From NCBI RefSeq assembly GCF_026965535.1, contig NZ_CP114039.1:6944001-7008000 (forward strand): a stretch of 64,000 bases of DNA, in the 5' to 3' direction. Position 1 is the first letter of the stretch. Every line of letters starts with the position of its first letter. This stretch comes from Corallococcus sp. NCRR. GTDB lineage: Bacteria; Myxococcota; Myxococcia; Myxococcales; Myxococcaceae. The translations under genes and the position numbers were made by a program. The notes under the pieces were generated by a model. The model ran no database searches. It was not told the origin of the DNA and saw only the letters and a list, made by a program, of their open reading frames with translations. Below are positions 9,838 to 18,447 of the stretch, piece after piece.

Positions 9838-10980
9838 CTACTCCTTCAGCAGGTTGGTGGAGATGACGATGCGCTGGATCTCGCTCGTCCCCTCGTAGAT
9901 TTCGGTGATGCGCGCGTCGCGCACGTGGCGCTCGGCGTCCATCTCCTTCGAGTAGCCCATGCCGCCGTGGATCTGCAGGGCCTTGTTGGCCACGCGGCTG
10001 GCCATCTCGCTGGCGTAGAGCTTGGCCATGGCGCTCTCCGGGCTGTGGCGCACGCCCTTGTCCTTCATGAGCGCCGCGCGCCACACGAGCAGGCGGGCCG
10101 CGTCGATCTCCATGGCCATGTCCGCGATCATGAACTGGATGGCCTGGTGGTCGCGGATGGGCTTGCCGAAGGTCTTGCGCTCACCGGAGTAGCGGACGGC
10201 CTCCTCGAAGGCCGCGCGCGCGATGCCCAGCGCCTGGGACGCGATGCCGATGCGGCCGCCGTCCAGGGTGGACATGGCGACCTTGAAGCCCTCGCCCTCC
10301 TTGCCCAGGCGGTACTTCTCCGGGACGCGCATGTCCTCGAAGAACATGGAGCAGGACCAGGCGGCGCTGATGCCCATCTTCTTGTCCGGCTCCGCGCGGG
10401 TGAATCCCGGCGTGTCGGTGGGCACGAGGAACGCGGTGATGCCCTTGTTGCCCGCTTCCTTGTTCGTCATCGTGATGAGGACGATGGCGTCGGCCTTGGG
10501 GCCGTTGGTGATCCAGTTCTTGGAGCCGTTGATGACGTACTCGTCGCCGCGCTTCACGGCGATGGTCTTCTGGGCGGCGGCGTCGCTGCCGGCCTCCGGC
10601 TCCGTCAGGCCGAAGCAGCCGATCTTCTGGCCGCTGGCGAAGGGCTTGAGGAACTGCTCCTTCTGCTCGGGGGTGCCGAACTTGGACACCGGATCGCAGT
10701 AGAGCGAGTTGTTCACGCTCATGATCACGCCGGTGGAGGCGCAGCCGCGCGAAATCTCCTCCATGGCGATGGCGTAGCAGACGTTGTCCAGGCCCGCGCC
10801 GCCCCACTCCTCCGGCACCGCGATGCCCAGGAGGGACAGCTCCGCCAGCTTCTTCACCGCGTCGGTGGGCCACGCGTGCTGTTCGTCCCACTTGCGGGCG
10901 TTGGGGATGAGCTCCTTGGCGGCGAACTCGCGGCACAGCCGCTGGATCTCGCGCTGGATGTCGGTCAGCTCGAAGTTCAT
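9838..10980 (-). CDS. Acyl-CoA dehydrogenase (second copy)
   Basis: 380 residues from the ATG at 10980 (MNFELTDIQ...). An upstream in-frame start at 11130 would give an unnatural leader overlapping the upstream gene. It is a clear paralogue of the enzyme at 8197-9342, with the GLTEPEAGSD loop, the GGRIGIASQALG helix and the catalytic glutamate in IYEGTSEIQR. Two acyl-CoA dehydrogenases in one operon suggest different chain-length or branching preferences, feeding the same enoyl-CoA hydratase and 3-hydroxyacyl-CoA dehydrogenase encoded upstream. Confidence 0.93.
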   Translation of the reverse strand: MNFELTDIQREIQRLCREFAAKELIPNARKWDEQHAWPTDAVKKLAELSLLGIAVPEEWGGAGLDNVCYAIAMEEISRGCASTGVIMSVNNSLYCDPVSKFGTPEQKEQFLKPFASGQKIGCFGLTEPEAGSDAAAQKTIAVKRGDEYVINGSKNWITNGPKADAIVLITMTNKEAGNKGITAFLVPTDTPGFTRAEPDKKMGISAAWSCSMFFEDMRVPEKYRLGKEGEGFKVAMSTLDGGRIGIASQALGIARAAFEEAVRYSGERKTFGKPIRDHQAIQFMIADMAMEIDAARLLVWRAALMKDKGVRHSPESAMAKLYASEMASRVANKALQIHGGMGYSKEMDAERHVRDARITEIYEGTSEIQRIVISTNLLKE

Positions 10981-11015
10981 GGTGGACCTCCCATAGTACG
11001 GGGTCCGCCCGGGGG

Positions 11016-11639
11016 CTACTCCGAAGACGCCCCTGCGTCCCCGGGAGGGGGAATCCGGGTCCCAAAGAACATCGCCAGCGGCACCGTCACGTCGAAGGAC
11101 ACGTCCGTGCGAGCCCCCGCGTCCGTCCACGTCCTGCGCACCACCACCGACACCGTCCAGGGTTGGGTGTCCCGGTGCCTTTCAATCAAGTCGTAGGTGA
11201 GCCCCACCCCGGCCACCCCGCCCTTCCCGTCTCCGCCCCACACGCCCGCTCCCTCGGCCAGCACGCCGAAGCGGTACGCGTCCGGGAAGACATACACGCG
11301 TCCGCCAGCGAGCAGGCGGAAGGTGGACGGCCCAAGCCGCAGTTGGGGCTCCACGAAGGGCGACAGGATGAGCGTGGGGCCCAGGGCTCCAGGGATGTCC
11401 AGGGGCGGCGAGGCCCACGGGTGGATGGGCCAGGACAGCACCCAGTGGGCGCCGTCGCCCCACTCGCGGCGCAGGTCCGGGATGGCGGGCTCCAGGAAGC
11501 ACAGCGTGTAGAGACACAGCGTGCGCTTCCAGGACACCAGGGCCGGGGCGTGGGGCTCCTGCTCGGGAGCCCCCTCCGCCCGGGCCGGCGGCGCGGCCAG
11601 GAAGCACAGCAGGCTCCCGGCCGCGACCGCGTGCTTCAC
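11016..11639 (-). CDS. Hypothetical exported protein
   Basis: 207 residues with a signal peptide (MKHAVAAGSLLCFLAAPPARA) and a mature part with alternating hydrophobic/polar strands (LRLGPSTFRLLAGGRVYVFP, TVSVVVRRTW, DVSFDVTVPLAMFFG). This resembles a small outer-membrane beta-barrel or a periplasmic beta protein, although I recognise no named family. The gene starts 1 base after the enoyl-CoA hydratase stop, so it is firmly inside the acyl-CoA operon. A role in substrate uptake would be a guess. Confidence 0.7.
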   Translation of the reverse strand: MKHAVAAGSLLCFLAAPPARAEGAPEQEPHAPALVSWKRTLCLYTLCFLEPAIPDLRREWGDGAHWVLSWPIHPWASPPLDIPGALGPTLILSPFVEPQLRLGPSTFRLLAGGRVYVFPDAYRFGVLAEGAGVWGGDGKGGVAGVGLTYDLIERHRDTQPWTVSVVVRRTWTDAGARTDVSFDVTVPLAMFFGTRIPPPGDAGASSE

Positions 11640-11640
11640 G

Positions 11641-12417
11641 TCACTTGCCCTGGAACTGGGCCGGACGCTTGGCGAGGAACGCGGCCATGCCCTCGCGCTG
11701 ATCCTCCGAACCGAAGAGGACGGCGAAGCCCTGGCGCTCCAGCTCGTTGGCGGCGCGCAGGTCCTGGTCCGCGCCGTACTCCACCACTCGCTTGGCCTGG
11801 GCCACCGCGAGCGGGCCGTTCTTGAGGATCTTCTCCGCCACCGCGCGGCAGTGGGACATGAGCTGATCCGGGGGCAGCACCTCCAGCACCAGGCCGATCT
11901 CCTTCGCCTTCGCCGCGTCGATGCGGTCCGCGGTGAAGAGCAGCTCCTTGGCGCGGGCGCGGCCCAGGAGGCGCGTGAGGCGCTGCGTGCCGCCGAAGCC
12001 CGGGATGACGCCCAGGGTGACTTCCGGCACGCCCAGCTTCGCCTTCTCCGACGCGTAGATGAGGTCGCAGCCCAGGGCCAGCTCCAGGCCGCCGCCCAGC
12101 GCGAAGCCGTTCACGGCCGCGATGGTGGGGATGGGCAGGTTCTCCAGGTGCTCGAAGACGCGGTGGCCCAGGGCGGAGAACTCACGCGCCTGCGCGGCGC
12201 TGATGGTGGACATCTCCGCGATGTCCGCGCCCGCGACGAAGGACTTCTCGCCGCCGCCGGTGACGATGAGCGCGCGCGTGTCCTCCTTCAGCGAGTTGAG
12301 CGCGTGCTCCATCTCGTGGAACGTGGCGCTGTTGAGCGCGTTGAGCGCCTTGGGCCGGTCCACGGTGAGGATGGCGAGCGCGCCGTCCTTCTCGAGCTTG
12401 ATGTTCTGGTAGTCCAT
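11641..12417 (-). CDS. Enoyl-CoA hydratase
   Basis: 258 residues from the ATG at 12417 (MDYQNIKLEK...), the standard crotonase length; a longer upstream reading frame is not supported. The oxyanion-hole segment AGADIAEM and both catalytic glutamates are visible, in ALGGGLELALGCD and GVPEVTLGVIPGFGGT. It hydrates trans-2-enoyl-CoA (crotonyl-CoA) to the (S)-3-hydroxyacyl-CoA. It follows the 3-hydroxybutyryl-CoA dehydrogenase gene by 25 bases and shares its promoter. Confidence 0.94.
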   Translation of the reverse strand: MDYQNIKLEKDGALAILTVDRPKALNALNSATFHEMEHALNSLKEDTRALIVTGGGEKSFVAGADIAEMSTISAAQAREFSALGHRVFEHLENLPIPTIAAVNGFALGGGLELALGCDLIYASEKAKLGVPEVTLGVIPGFGGTQRLTRLLGRARAKELLFTADRIDAAKAKEIGLVLEVLPPDQLMSHCRAVAEKILKNGPLAVAQAKRVVEYGADQDLRAANELERQGFAVLFGSEDQREGMAAFLAKRPAQFQGK

Positions 12418-12442
12418 GTGCGTGTGGGCTCCTGAAAGGGGG

Positions 12443-13291
12443 CTAGTACTTGTAGAAGCCGCGGCCGGACTTCTTGCCGTACCAGCCGGCGTCCACGTAC
12501 TGACGCAGCAGCGGGCACGGGCGGTACTTGGAGTCACCCAGGCCCTTGTGGAGCACCTCGGCGATGTAGAGCACCGTGTCCAGGCCGATGAAGTCCGCCA
12601 GCTGCAGCGGGCCCATGGGCTGGTTGGTGCCCAGCTTCATCGCGGTGTCGATGTCCTCCGCGGTGCCCAGGCCCTCCATCAGCGCGAAGCAGGCCTCGTT
12701 CAGCATGGGGATGAGGATGCGGTTGACGATGAAGCCCGGGTAGTCCTTGGAGACCACCGTCGTCTTGCCCATGCGCTCGGCCATCGTGCGGATGGTCGTG
12801 TACGTCTCATCGCTGGTGGCCGCGCCGCGGATGAGCTCCACCAGCTGCATCACCGGCACCGGGTTCATGAAATGCATCCCGATGACGGCCTCGGGGCGCT
12901 TCGTCGCCGCGGCGATGCGGGTGATGGGGATGGAGGAGGTGTTGGTGGCGAGGATGCCGCCCGGGCGGACCACTTCGTCCAGCTCCAGGAAGATGCGGCG
13001 CTTGAGGTCTTCGTTCTCCGTGACGGCCTCGATGGCGACGTCCACGTCCTTCGCGTCGCGGGCGCTGGTGAAGGTGGCCAGGTTCGCTTCGGCGGCCTGC
13101 TGCTTCGCCGCGTCCAGCTTGCCCTTCTCCACCAGCTTCTTCAGGCCCGCCTTGATGCGGTCCGCGCCCTTGGCGAGCCCGTCCTTGTTGACGTCCACCA
13201 GCGACACGCGCAGGCCCGCCTGGAGCGCCACCTGCGCGATGCCCGCGCCCATCTGCCCTGCTCCGACGACGACGATGTGTTCCGTAGCCAT
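12443..13291 (-). CDS. 3-hydroxybutyryl-CoA dehydrogenase
   Basis: 282 residues from the ATG at 13291 (MATEHIVVVG...). The N-terminal NAD-binding fold has GAGQMGAGIAQ. The catalytic histidine is in GMHFMNPVPVMQLVE, and the family motif DYPGFIVNRILIPMLNEA leads into the C-terminal helical domain. It oxidises 3-hydroxybutyryl-CoA to acetoacetyl-CoA (or the reverse). It is the first gene of a six-gene run (this gene, hydratase, exported protein, acyl-CoA dehydrogenase, AgmX-like, acyl-CoA dehydrogenase), all with gaps of 35 bases or less. Confidence 0.94.
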   Translation of the reverse strand: MATEHIVVVGAGQMGAGIAQVALQAGLRVSLVDVNKDGLAKGADRIKAGLKKLVEKGKLDAAKQQAAEANLATFTSARDAKDVDVAIEAVTENEDLKRRIFLELDEVVRPGGILATNTSSIPITRIAAATKRPEAVIGMHFMNPVPVMQLVELIRGAATSDETYTTIRTMAERMGKTTVVSKDYPGFIVNRILIPMLNEACFALMEGLGTAEDIDTAMKLGTNQPMGPLQLADFIGLDTVLYIAEVLHKGLGDSKYRPCPLLRQYVDAGWYGKKSGRGFYKY

Positions 13292-13315
13292 GGCGTCTTC
13301 TCTCCTGTGCCGGCG

Positions 13316-13344
13316 GCCATAACGCACGGCCCCAGGAGGGTCAA
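13316..13344 (-). promoter_or_regulatory. Predicted promoter of the acyl-CoA oxidation operon
   Basis: Minus-strand TTGACC (13339-13344) and TATGGC (13316-13321) with a 17-base spacer lie 25 bases upstream of the 3-hydroxybutyryl-CoA dehydrogenase start. The match to a housekeeping promoter is good and the position fits a short leader. No clear operator is visible beside it. Confidence 0.55.
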
Positions 13345-13350
13345 CGCCGG

Positions 13351-13758
13351 TCAACGACTGGTGGCGGGGAGGCGCAGCTGGCGGACGATGGCCTCACCCT
13401 CGCCCACCGTGAGCCGCTCCTCCAGGCGCACGCGCGGCTCGCGCCCCTCCACCTTCACGAACAGGAGCGCGCGGACGGTGCCCTCCGGCAGCCGCATCTT
13501 GAACGTCACCTCCGGGGGCGGGCCGTTCGCGAAGAAGCGCTCCTCTCGCTTGAGGATGTGCTCCTCGTCGTCCAGCACCTGGAGGTCCACGGCGCGCACG
13601 CTGCTCCAGCCGTCCCCGGTGAACTGGAAGATGAGCTGACGCTCCGGCAGGTCCGTGGCCTTCCACAGCCACAGGCCCAGCGCGACGATGGCGATGAGCG
13701 CCAGTCGCTTGGGCAGGGGGTGCGTACGCCAGGTGCGGCGCGGTGCTTCTTCCGCCAC
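13351..13758 (-). CDS. Hypothetical membrane-anchored protein
   Basis: 135 residues: a short basic N-terminus, one hydrophobic helix (about residues 20-34, LALIAIVALGLWLW) and a periplasm-facing beta-rich domain of about 95 residues. It probably sits in the inner membrane with N-in/C-out topology. No known domain. It starts 4 bases after the preceding gene and is the last gene of the mrp operon. Confidence 0.7.
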   Translation of the reverse strand: MAEEAPRRTWRTHPLPKRLALIAIVALGLWLWKATDLPERQLIFQFTGDGWSSVRAVDLQVLDDEEHILKREERFFANGPPPEVTFKMRLPEGTVRALLFVKVEGREPRVRLEERLTVGEGEAIVRQLRLPATSR

Positions 13759-13762
13759 GTCC

Positions 13763-14272
13763 CTACTCCCGCTTCGAGCGCTTGGAGGCTGGACGGCGCG
13801 CGTTCACGTCCGTGATGACCACGCGCGCGGTGGGGGCCTCCGCGGCCTTCTTGTGGGCCTTGGGGGGATGCTCCGGCGCGGGCGCCTCTTCCGCCTTCTC
13901 CGACGGAATCAGGCGGATCTGCGCCTTGACCTCCACCGTCATGCCGGAGAGCAGCTTGAGGAACTCGTCGCGCAGCTTCTCCGACTGCATGAAGCGGCGC
14001 AGCTCCTCCGTGACGACGCGGCTGATGTCGTCCTTGGTCTTCTCCGCCTGGGAGAGGAGGAAGCCCAGCGCCTCCTTGGGCAGCTTGAGCTGGCCGGCGA
14101 GGGCCCGGAGGCCCTCCTCGCCCATGAAGACCGCGCCCATGCCGGCCACCGCCATGCGCCGCACGAAGTCCGGCACGAAGCCGCCCGAGCGGCCCTCGCG
14201 GCCGGACTGCTGCTCCGAGTCGTCATCGAACAGCGGATCAGGCGGGAGGTCGTCGTTGCCGGCCGGGGCCAT
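13763..14272 (-). CDS. Hypothetical protein, mrp operon
   Basis: 169 residues, no signal peptide. An acidic N-terminus is followed by predicted amphipathic helices (FVRRMAVAGMGAVFMGEEGLRALAGQLKLPKE; KTKDDISRVVTEELRRFMQSEKLRDEFLKLLS). The C-terminal tail is basic and Ala/Lys/Pro-rich and ends in KRSKRE. The pattern resembles small helical, coat- or nucleic-acid-associated proteins, but I recognise no family. It lies 27 bases after mrp and 4 bases before the next gene. Confidence 0.7.
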   Translation of the reverse strand: MAPAGNDDLPPDPLFDDDSEQQSGREGRSGGFVPDFVRRMAVAGMGAVFMGEEGLRALAGQLKLPKEALGFLLSQAEKTKDDISRVVTEELRRFMQSEKLRDEFLKLLSGMTVEVKAQIRLIPSEKAEEAPAPEHPPKAHKKAAEAPTARVVITDVNARRPASKRSKRE

Positions 14273-14299
14273 GCGGTCTCCTTGCGCTTCGGTTGGGTC

Positions 14300-15382
14300 C
14301 TACCGGGCCTGCATCACCGGAAGAGGCACGCTCTTCATGGACTGCGCGGACACGCGGCCCGCGACCGCACGGGCGACGTCCTGGAAGGCCTTCGCCTCCG
14401 GGCTGTCCTTGTGCCCCACCACCACCGGCACGCCGGAGTCTCCCGCCTCGCGCACCTTGAGGTCGAGCGGGATCTCCCCCAGGAATGGGATGCCGAACAT
14501 CTCCGCCGCCTTGTGGCCGCCGCCGTGGTTGAAGATGGGCGTGCTCTTGTTGCAGTGCGGGCAGATGAACTGGCTCATGTTCTCCACGATGCCCAGCACC
14601 GGGATGTGCACCTTGTCGAACATCTGCTTGGCGCGCACCACGTCCGCCAGCGCCACGTCCTGCGGCGTCGTCACCAGCACCGCGCCCGCGGCCCGCACGG
14701 ACTGGGACAAGGTCAGCGCCACGTCGCCCGTGCCCGGGGGCAGGTCCAGGATGAGGTAGTCCAGCTCGCCCCAGTTCACGTCGCGCACCAGTTGCATGAG
14801 GGCGCCGTGGAGCATGGGGCCGCGCCAGATGAGCGCCTGATCCGCCTCCACCAGGAAGCCGATGGACATGATCTTCAGGCCGTGGGCGACCAGCGGATCC
14901 AGCGTCTTGCCGTTGGGGCTCACCGGGCGCTTGTCCGCGGTGCCCGTCATCAGCGGCACGGAGGGGCCGTAGAAGTCCGCGTCCAGCAGGCCCACCTTGG
15001 CGCCGTGCTGCGCGAGCGACGTGGCCAGGTTCACCGCCACCGTGCTCTTGCCCACGCCGCCCTTGCCGGCGCCCACGAGCAGGATGTTCTTCACGCCCGG
15101 CAGCAGGGCCCCGCCGGAGCCACCGGCGACGCCGCGCACCTGGGCGCCCCACTCGATGTCGAAGGACTTCAGGCCTGGCACCGCCTTGAGCGCGGCCTCC
15201 GCGTCCGCCTGGATCTTCCCCTTCATGGGACACGCGGGCGTGGTCAGCTCGATCTTCAGCTTCACCGTGTCACCGGTGACGCGCACGTCCTTCACCATCC
15301 CGGCCTTCACCAGGTCGACGTGCAGCTCGGGATCGATCACCTTCGACATGGCCGTCATCACATCGGCCTGGGACACGCTCAT
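14300..15382 (-). CDS. apbC: Iron-sulfur cluster carrier ATPase, Mrp/ApbC (NBP35) family
   Basis: 360 residues. An N-terminal MIP18/DUF59 domain (about 1-85, with the conserved TTPACPMKG cysteine) is followed by a deviant Walker A GKGGVGKST (about 107-115) and switch motifs DADFYGPS and DLPPGTGD. The C-terminal CPHC motif (in FICPHCNKS) binds a bridging Fe-S cluster between two subunits. Proteins of this type load Fe-S clusters onto apo-targets. The gene heads a three-gene operon with two small genes of unknown role. Confidence 0.93.
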   Translation of the reverse strand: MSVSQADVMTAMSKVIDPELHVDLVKAGMVKDVRVTGDTVKLKIELTTPACPMKGKIQADAEAALKAVPGLKSFDIEWGAQVRGVAGGSGGALLPGVKNILLVGAGKGGVGKSTVAVNLATSLAQHGAKVGLLDADFYGPSVPLMTGTADKRPVSPNGKTLDPLVAHGLKIMSIGFLVEADQALIWRGPMLHGALMQLVRDVNWGELDYLILDLPPGTGDVALTLSQSVRAAGAVLVTTPQDVALADVVRAKQMFDKVHIPVLGIVENMSQFICPHCNKSTPIFNHGGGHKAAEMFGIPFLGEIPLDLKVREAGDSGVPVVVGHKDSPEAKAFQDVARAVAGRVSAQSMKSVPLPVMQAR

Positions 15383-15435
15383 CGGAACACCTGAAACCTT
15401 TTGAAAACGGGCGTTTGCACGCTCGAAGGGGGGCG

Positions 15436-15464
15436 GAGATTGCCAGCACTCCGGGGGCTGTCAA
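15436..15464 (-). promoter_or_regulatory. Candidate promoter of apbC
   Basis: Minus-strand TTGACA, a perfect -35 consensus (15459-15464), stands 17 bases from AATCTC (15436-15441), about 55 bases before the apbC start codon. The -10 element is weak, so confidence rests on the -35 box and spacing. Confidence 0.45.
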
Positions 15465-15536
15465 CGTCGTTTAACGCACATCTCCGGAGCCCGCCCGGCC
15501 TTCCACGCGCCCCGGCTCGTGCCCGGCTTCTGGCCG

Positions 15537-16139
15537 TCATTCGATGGCCGCCACCCGGTACTCGCCATCCTCCAGCACCAGCCGCACGGCGCGCTCGCCG
15601 CCCAGGGGGAACAGGGCCTCGCCCGCCGCCACGCGCACGTGGGTGTTGAGGGCCAGACGGGCGCGGCGCAGGCGCTCCTTCGCCAGGGGCTCCCGCTCGA
15701 AGTCCTCCTTCAGGCGCTCCGGGGTGTACCGGGCCCTCAGCGGCGAGGCGAGCAGGCCCCATGCGCCCTTCCAGTCGCGGGAGTCCACCTCATCCAGGAA
15801 CTTCTTCAGCGCCGCCCGGGGCACGTCCGCGGGGCGGGACTCCACCACGCGCCAGTCCTCTCCCTGGCGGGCCAGCGTGACGGACGGGGCCCGGGCCTCC
15901 AGCACGCCCGTCCCTGCCCGGACGGCGGCGGCGCGCTCCTTCCGGGCGGCTTCCTCGGAGTACTCGTCCAGGAAGGCCCCCTCGCCCTCCGGGGTGCCGG
16001 TCGTCAGGCGGTAGGCGTCCGACAGCCGGTTCTCCTCCAGGGCCTTCGCGTACGCCTCCGCCACCGAGGCCGGTTCGCGGGAGGTGGTGGCACAGGCGGT
16101 GCCCAGCAGCAGGAGGCTCAGGGGGGCGAGGCGGGTCAT
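15537..16139 (-). CDS. Lipoprotein of unknown function
   Basis: 200 residues from the ATG at 16139. The N-terminus MTRLAPLSLLLLGTACAT is a lipoprotein signal with the acylated Cys at about 16. The mature protein appears to hold two similar NTF2/DUF4878-like halves: SVAEAYAKALEENRLSDAYRLTTG early and LKKFLDEVDSRDWKGAWGLLAS later. Each resembles the start of a small cone-shaped domain. It may be a periplasmic scaffold or binding protein. No operon partner; the following gene is 154 bases away. Confidence 0.75.
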   Translation of the reverse strand: MTRLAPLSLLLLGTACATTSREPASVAEAYAKALEENRLSDAYRLTTGTPEGEGAFLDEYSEEAARKERAAAVRAGTGVLEARAPSVTLARQGEDWRVVESRPADVPRAALKKFLDEVDSRDWKGAWGLLASPLRARYTPERLKEDFEREPLAKERLRRARLALNTHVRVAAGEALFPLGGERAVRLVLEDGEYRVAAIE

Positions 16140-16222
16140 CACTGGCGCGGCAGGGTAGACGCCGGCTCCGGGGCCGGCAATGCCCGGACGTCCGCCCCGT
16201 CGGTGCTCCCGCGGACGAACGG

Positions 16223-16981
16223 TCAGCGGCGCAGCAGCCGGTAGATCCAGGTCACGACGTCCACCAGGTCGACGCCGTCCGACGCGTCTTCCAGGTTCGG
16301 GTAGTTGGACGGGTCCTTGTCCTTCGGGAGGCTGTTGCCGGACACGGCGCCCTTGGGGCGGTGCTCGCGGCAGTAGAGGTCTCCGTTGAATGCGAACGCC
16401 TGGGGCACGGAGACCTGGATGCCGCAATGGACGCAGGCCAGCGGGGAGAGGACGCCCAGGCCGCCCGTGGGCGAGTCCGACGGCGGCAGCGCGGCCGTGG
16501 AGCCTGGACCCTTCCAGGGATCCGCGCCCCCATCCGTCGCCGGGGCGACCTCCCAGCCCCTGGCCGTCGCAGGCGTGGGTTTGGGGGCCGTCACCTCGGC
16601 GTTCTCCAGGGCCTCGAACTTGCCCGCGTCCAGCCAGGTGCCGCCGCAGTGCGTGCACAGGTCCACGTTGCACACGCGCGCGTTGACCATCGCCAGCCGA
16701 GCGCCACAGCCAGGACAGCCCAGGGGCTCGCCGCGGCAGGTGGCACAGACGGCCATGGCCCGTGGGATGAGGTGTCCGCCCGTGCGGCAGCGCGACGCGG
16801 CCTGCCGTGCCGCGGTCAGCAGCGGCTTGAGCGACGGCCGGTCCGGAAAGCGCTCCAGCTCCCCCCGGTCGAAGTACATGCCGTGGCAGCGCGGACAGAC
16901 GTCCACCTCCACGTCGGAGGCCTGGACGACGTTCAGGGACTGACTGGGGCAGACCGGGCAGGAGCGGGCCATGCCGCGCAT
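16223..16981 (-). CDS. Zinc-ribbon protein (tandem zf-TFIIB-like domains)
   Basis: 252 residues (or 249 from the ATG at 16972). Three cysteine clusters are visible. Residues about 7-45 have CPVC...CPRCHGMYFDRGELERF. Residues about 80-130 have CATCRGEPLGCPGCGARL...CTHCGGTWLDAGKFEAL; both of these are zf-TFIIB-like ribbons. A third cluster (CVHCGIQV...LYCREHRP) comes near the C-terminus. The WLDAGKFE and YFDRGELE endings are typical of this bacterial family. Likely zinc-binding and cytoplasmic; its partner is unknown. Confidence 0.85.
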   Translation of the reverse strand: MRGMARSCPVCPSQSLNVVQASDVEVDVCPRCHGMYFDRGELERFPDRPSLKPLLTAARQAASRCRTGGHLIPRAMAVCATCRGEPLGCPGCGARLAMVNARVCNVDLCTHCGGTWLDAGKFEALENAEVTAPKPTPATARGWEVAPATDGGADPWKGPGSTAALPPSDSPTGGLGVLSPLACVHCGIQVSVPQAFAFNGDLYCREHRPKGAVSGNSLPKDKDPSNYPNLEDASDGVDLVDVVTWIYRLLRR

Positions 16982-17017
16982 GCTAAAGGGCCCATTCTCT
17001 CCGTGAAAGGGCGTGAC

Positions 17018-17839
17018 TCAACGCGCCTGGGGCCGCTTCGCGCGGAGCTTCGAGGGGAGCATGCCGAAGCGCTCGTGGAAGCGGGTCGCGAACCGCGAGG
17101 CGGAGGTGTACCCCGCCTCGATGGCGACGTGTCCCACCGGCAGGTCGGTCGTCCAGAGCAGCGAGACGGCGTGGTCCATCCGGACCTCCGTCAGGAGCTT
17201 GCTGAACGTCGTGGCTTCGCCCGTCAGCCTCCGGTGGAGCGTGTCCTCGCTCATGGCGAGTTTCCTGGCGACCTCCGTGAGGGTCCACGCCCGTGACGGA
17301 TCCCGGGACACCAGGCGCTTCATGCCGAGCCGCGCGCTCGATGACGCGCTCACGTCGATGTTCAGGTCCCGGAGCCAGGCGATGAGCTCCAGCACGCGCG
17401 CTCGCACGACGCCTTCCGGGAACTTCTCCGTGAGCGCCTCGATGCAGCGGTGGTGCGCTTCGACGAGCCGGGGAAGCTCCTCGGCGCGCAGCCGCTGGAC
17501 CCGCGAGGCGCCCGGCGTTGCCTTGGGTTCCGCCTGGAGGAGGAGCTCCGGGGCGATGAGCATGCCCTCGGCCTGGTACTCCCCTCCTTCGTCCGGGACG
17601 TTGCGCACCTGGAGGCGGGTCCCCGGTGAGATCCAGATGAACTCACCGGCCCGGACGTGCACGGGCCCATCGCCCTGGTGGAAGACCTTCTCGCCCCGCT
17701 GGATGTACATCAGGCCGGCGGAGAGCCACTCCACCCCCGCGTAGACGGGGTCGGCCTCACGTTGGCGGATCTTGAGGTACATCGCCGCCGTCGTGTCCAG
17801 GAGCCTGGCGGTGCGTTCAATGGGCGAGGGCCGGCGCAT
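17018..17839 (-). CDS. AraC-family transcriptional regulator
   Basis: 273 residues. An N-terminal cupin-like effector domain (about 1-150) precedes a C-terminal pair of helix-turn-helix motifs (about 175-270): LTEVARKLAMSEDTLHRRLTGE and VGHVAIEAGYTSASRFATRFHERFGMLPSKLR. The second closely fits the AraC signature. Its ATG lies 3 bases after the stop of the PEBP gene, so both are co-transcribed; it may regulate that promoter or a remote target. Confidence 0.9.
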   Translation of the reverse strand: MRRPSPIERTARLLDTTAAMYLKIRQREADPVYAGVEWLSAGLMYIQRGEKVFHQGDGPVHVRAGEFIWISPGTRLQVRNVPDEGGEYQAEGMLIAPELLLQAEPKATPGASRVQRLRAEELPRLVEAHHRCIEALTEKFPEGVVRARVLELIAWLRDLNIDVSASSSARLGMKRLVSRDPSRAWTLTEVARKLAMSEDTLHRRLTGEATTFSKLLTEVRMDHAVSLLWTTDLPVGHVAIEAGYTSASRFATRFHERFGMLPSKLRAKRPQAR

Positions 17840-17842
17840 GGT

Positions 17843-18373
17843 TCAGGGCGTGACGGAGGTGGGGACGAGCGTAGCGCGCGCCAGGGTGTGACCCAAGAGC
17901 ACGAACGAGAGGTACGCGGGCGTGGCCTCCGCGGGGATGGGGAGCGCCTCCACATCGAGTGCGTGCACGACGACGTAGTAGCGGTGCGGTCCGTGTCCTC
18001 GCGGCGGCGCGGCGCCCAGGTACTGCGCGAGGCGGGCATCGTTGGGGAGCTGCACCGCGCCCCGAGGGAGGAGCTTCGCGTCGGGGCTCCCCGCGTTTCG
18101 CGGCAACGTGCTGACGTCCGCCGGGATGTTGAGCACGGCCCAGTGCCAGAAGCCGCTCGGCGTGGGGGCGTCCGGATCGAAGACGGTGACCGCGAAGCTC
18201 TTCGTCGCGGCCGGGAATCCCGACCAGCTCAGCTGCGGCGAGATGTCCTTGCCGCCCGTCTCGGACTGCGCGCTCCGGTGGTCCGGGTGCAGCGGCTGTC
18301 CATCCTGGATGTCCGTGCTGGTGAGGTGGAACGCGGGAACGGCGGGGAGTGCTGCGTACGGGTTCGTTTTCAT
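17843..18373 (-). CDS. YbhB/YbcL-type phosphatidylethanolamine-binding-like protein
   Basis: 176 residues from the ATG at 18373 ([10 protein letters not shown]...). PEBP-fold signatures are present: [22 protein letters not shown] and the late [15 protein letters not shown], which form the ligand pocket. Bacterial members are small Raf-kinase-inhibitor-like proteins of unknown ligand. No signal peptide, so cytoplasmic. Coupled to the downstream AraC regulator with a 3-base gap. Confidence 0.9.
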   Translation of the reverse strand: MKTNPYAALPAVPAFHLTSTDIQDGQPLHPDHRSAQSETGGKDISPQLSWSGFPAATKSFAVTVFDPDAPTPSGFWHWAVLNIPADVSTLPRNAGSPDAKLLPRGAVQLPNDARLAQYLGAAPPRGHGPHRYYVVVHALDVEALPIPAEATPAYLSFVLLGHTLARATLVPTSVTP

Positions 18374-18392
18374 GGACCGCAATGTGCGGTTT

Positions 18393-18415
18393 CCGGGCGG
18401 GGAGCGTTCGCCCGG
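18393..18415 (-). terminator. Hairpin between sppA and the PEBP gene
   Basis: A perfect 7-base inverted repeat, CCGGGCG / CGCCCGG with a 9-base loop, lies 33-55 bases past the sppA stop on the minus strand. A second, smaller hairpin (CCGCA-ATG-TGCGG) follows. There is no T-run, so it could be a weak or Rho-assisted terminator or a leader structure for the PEBP-AraC mRNA. Confidence 0.35.
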
Positions 18416-18447
18416 GATCCGCAACGGCTGTCCCGTGAACCGCGAAC

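Noticed and set aside
13655..15394. A 579-residue plus-strand frame over apbC
   Set aside because: Antisense to apbC and its two partner genes; no recognisable domain.
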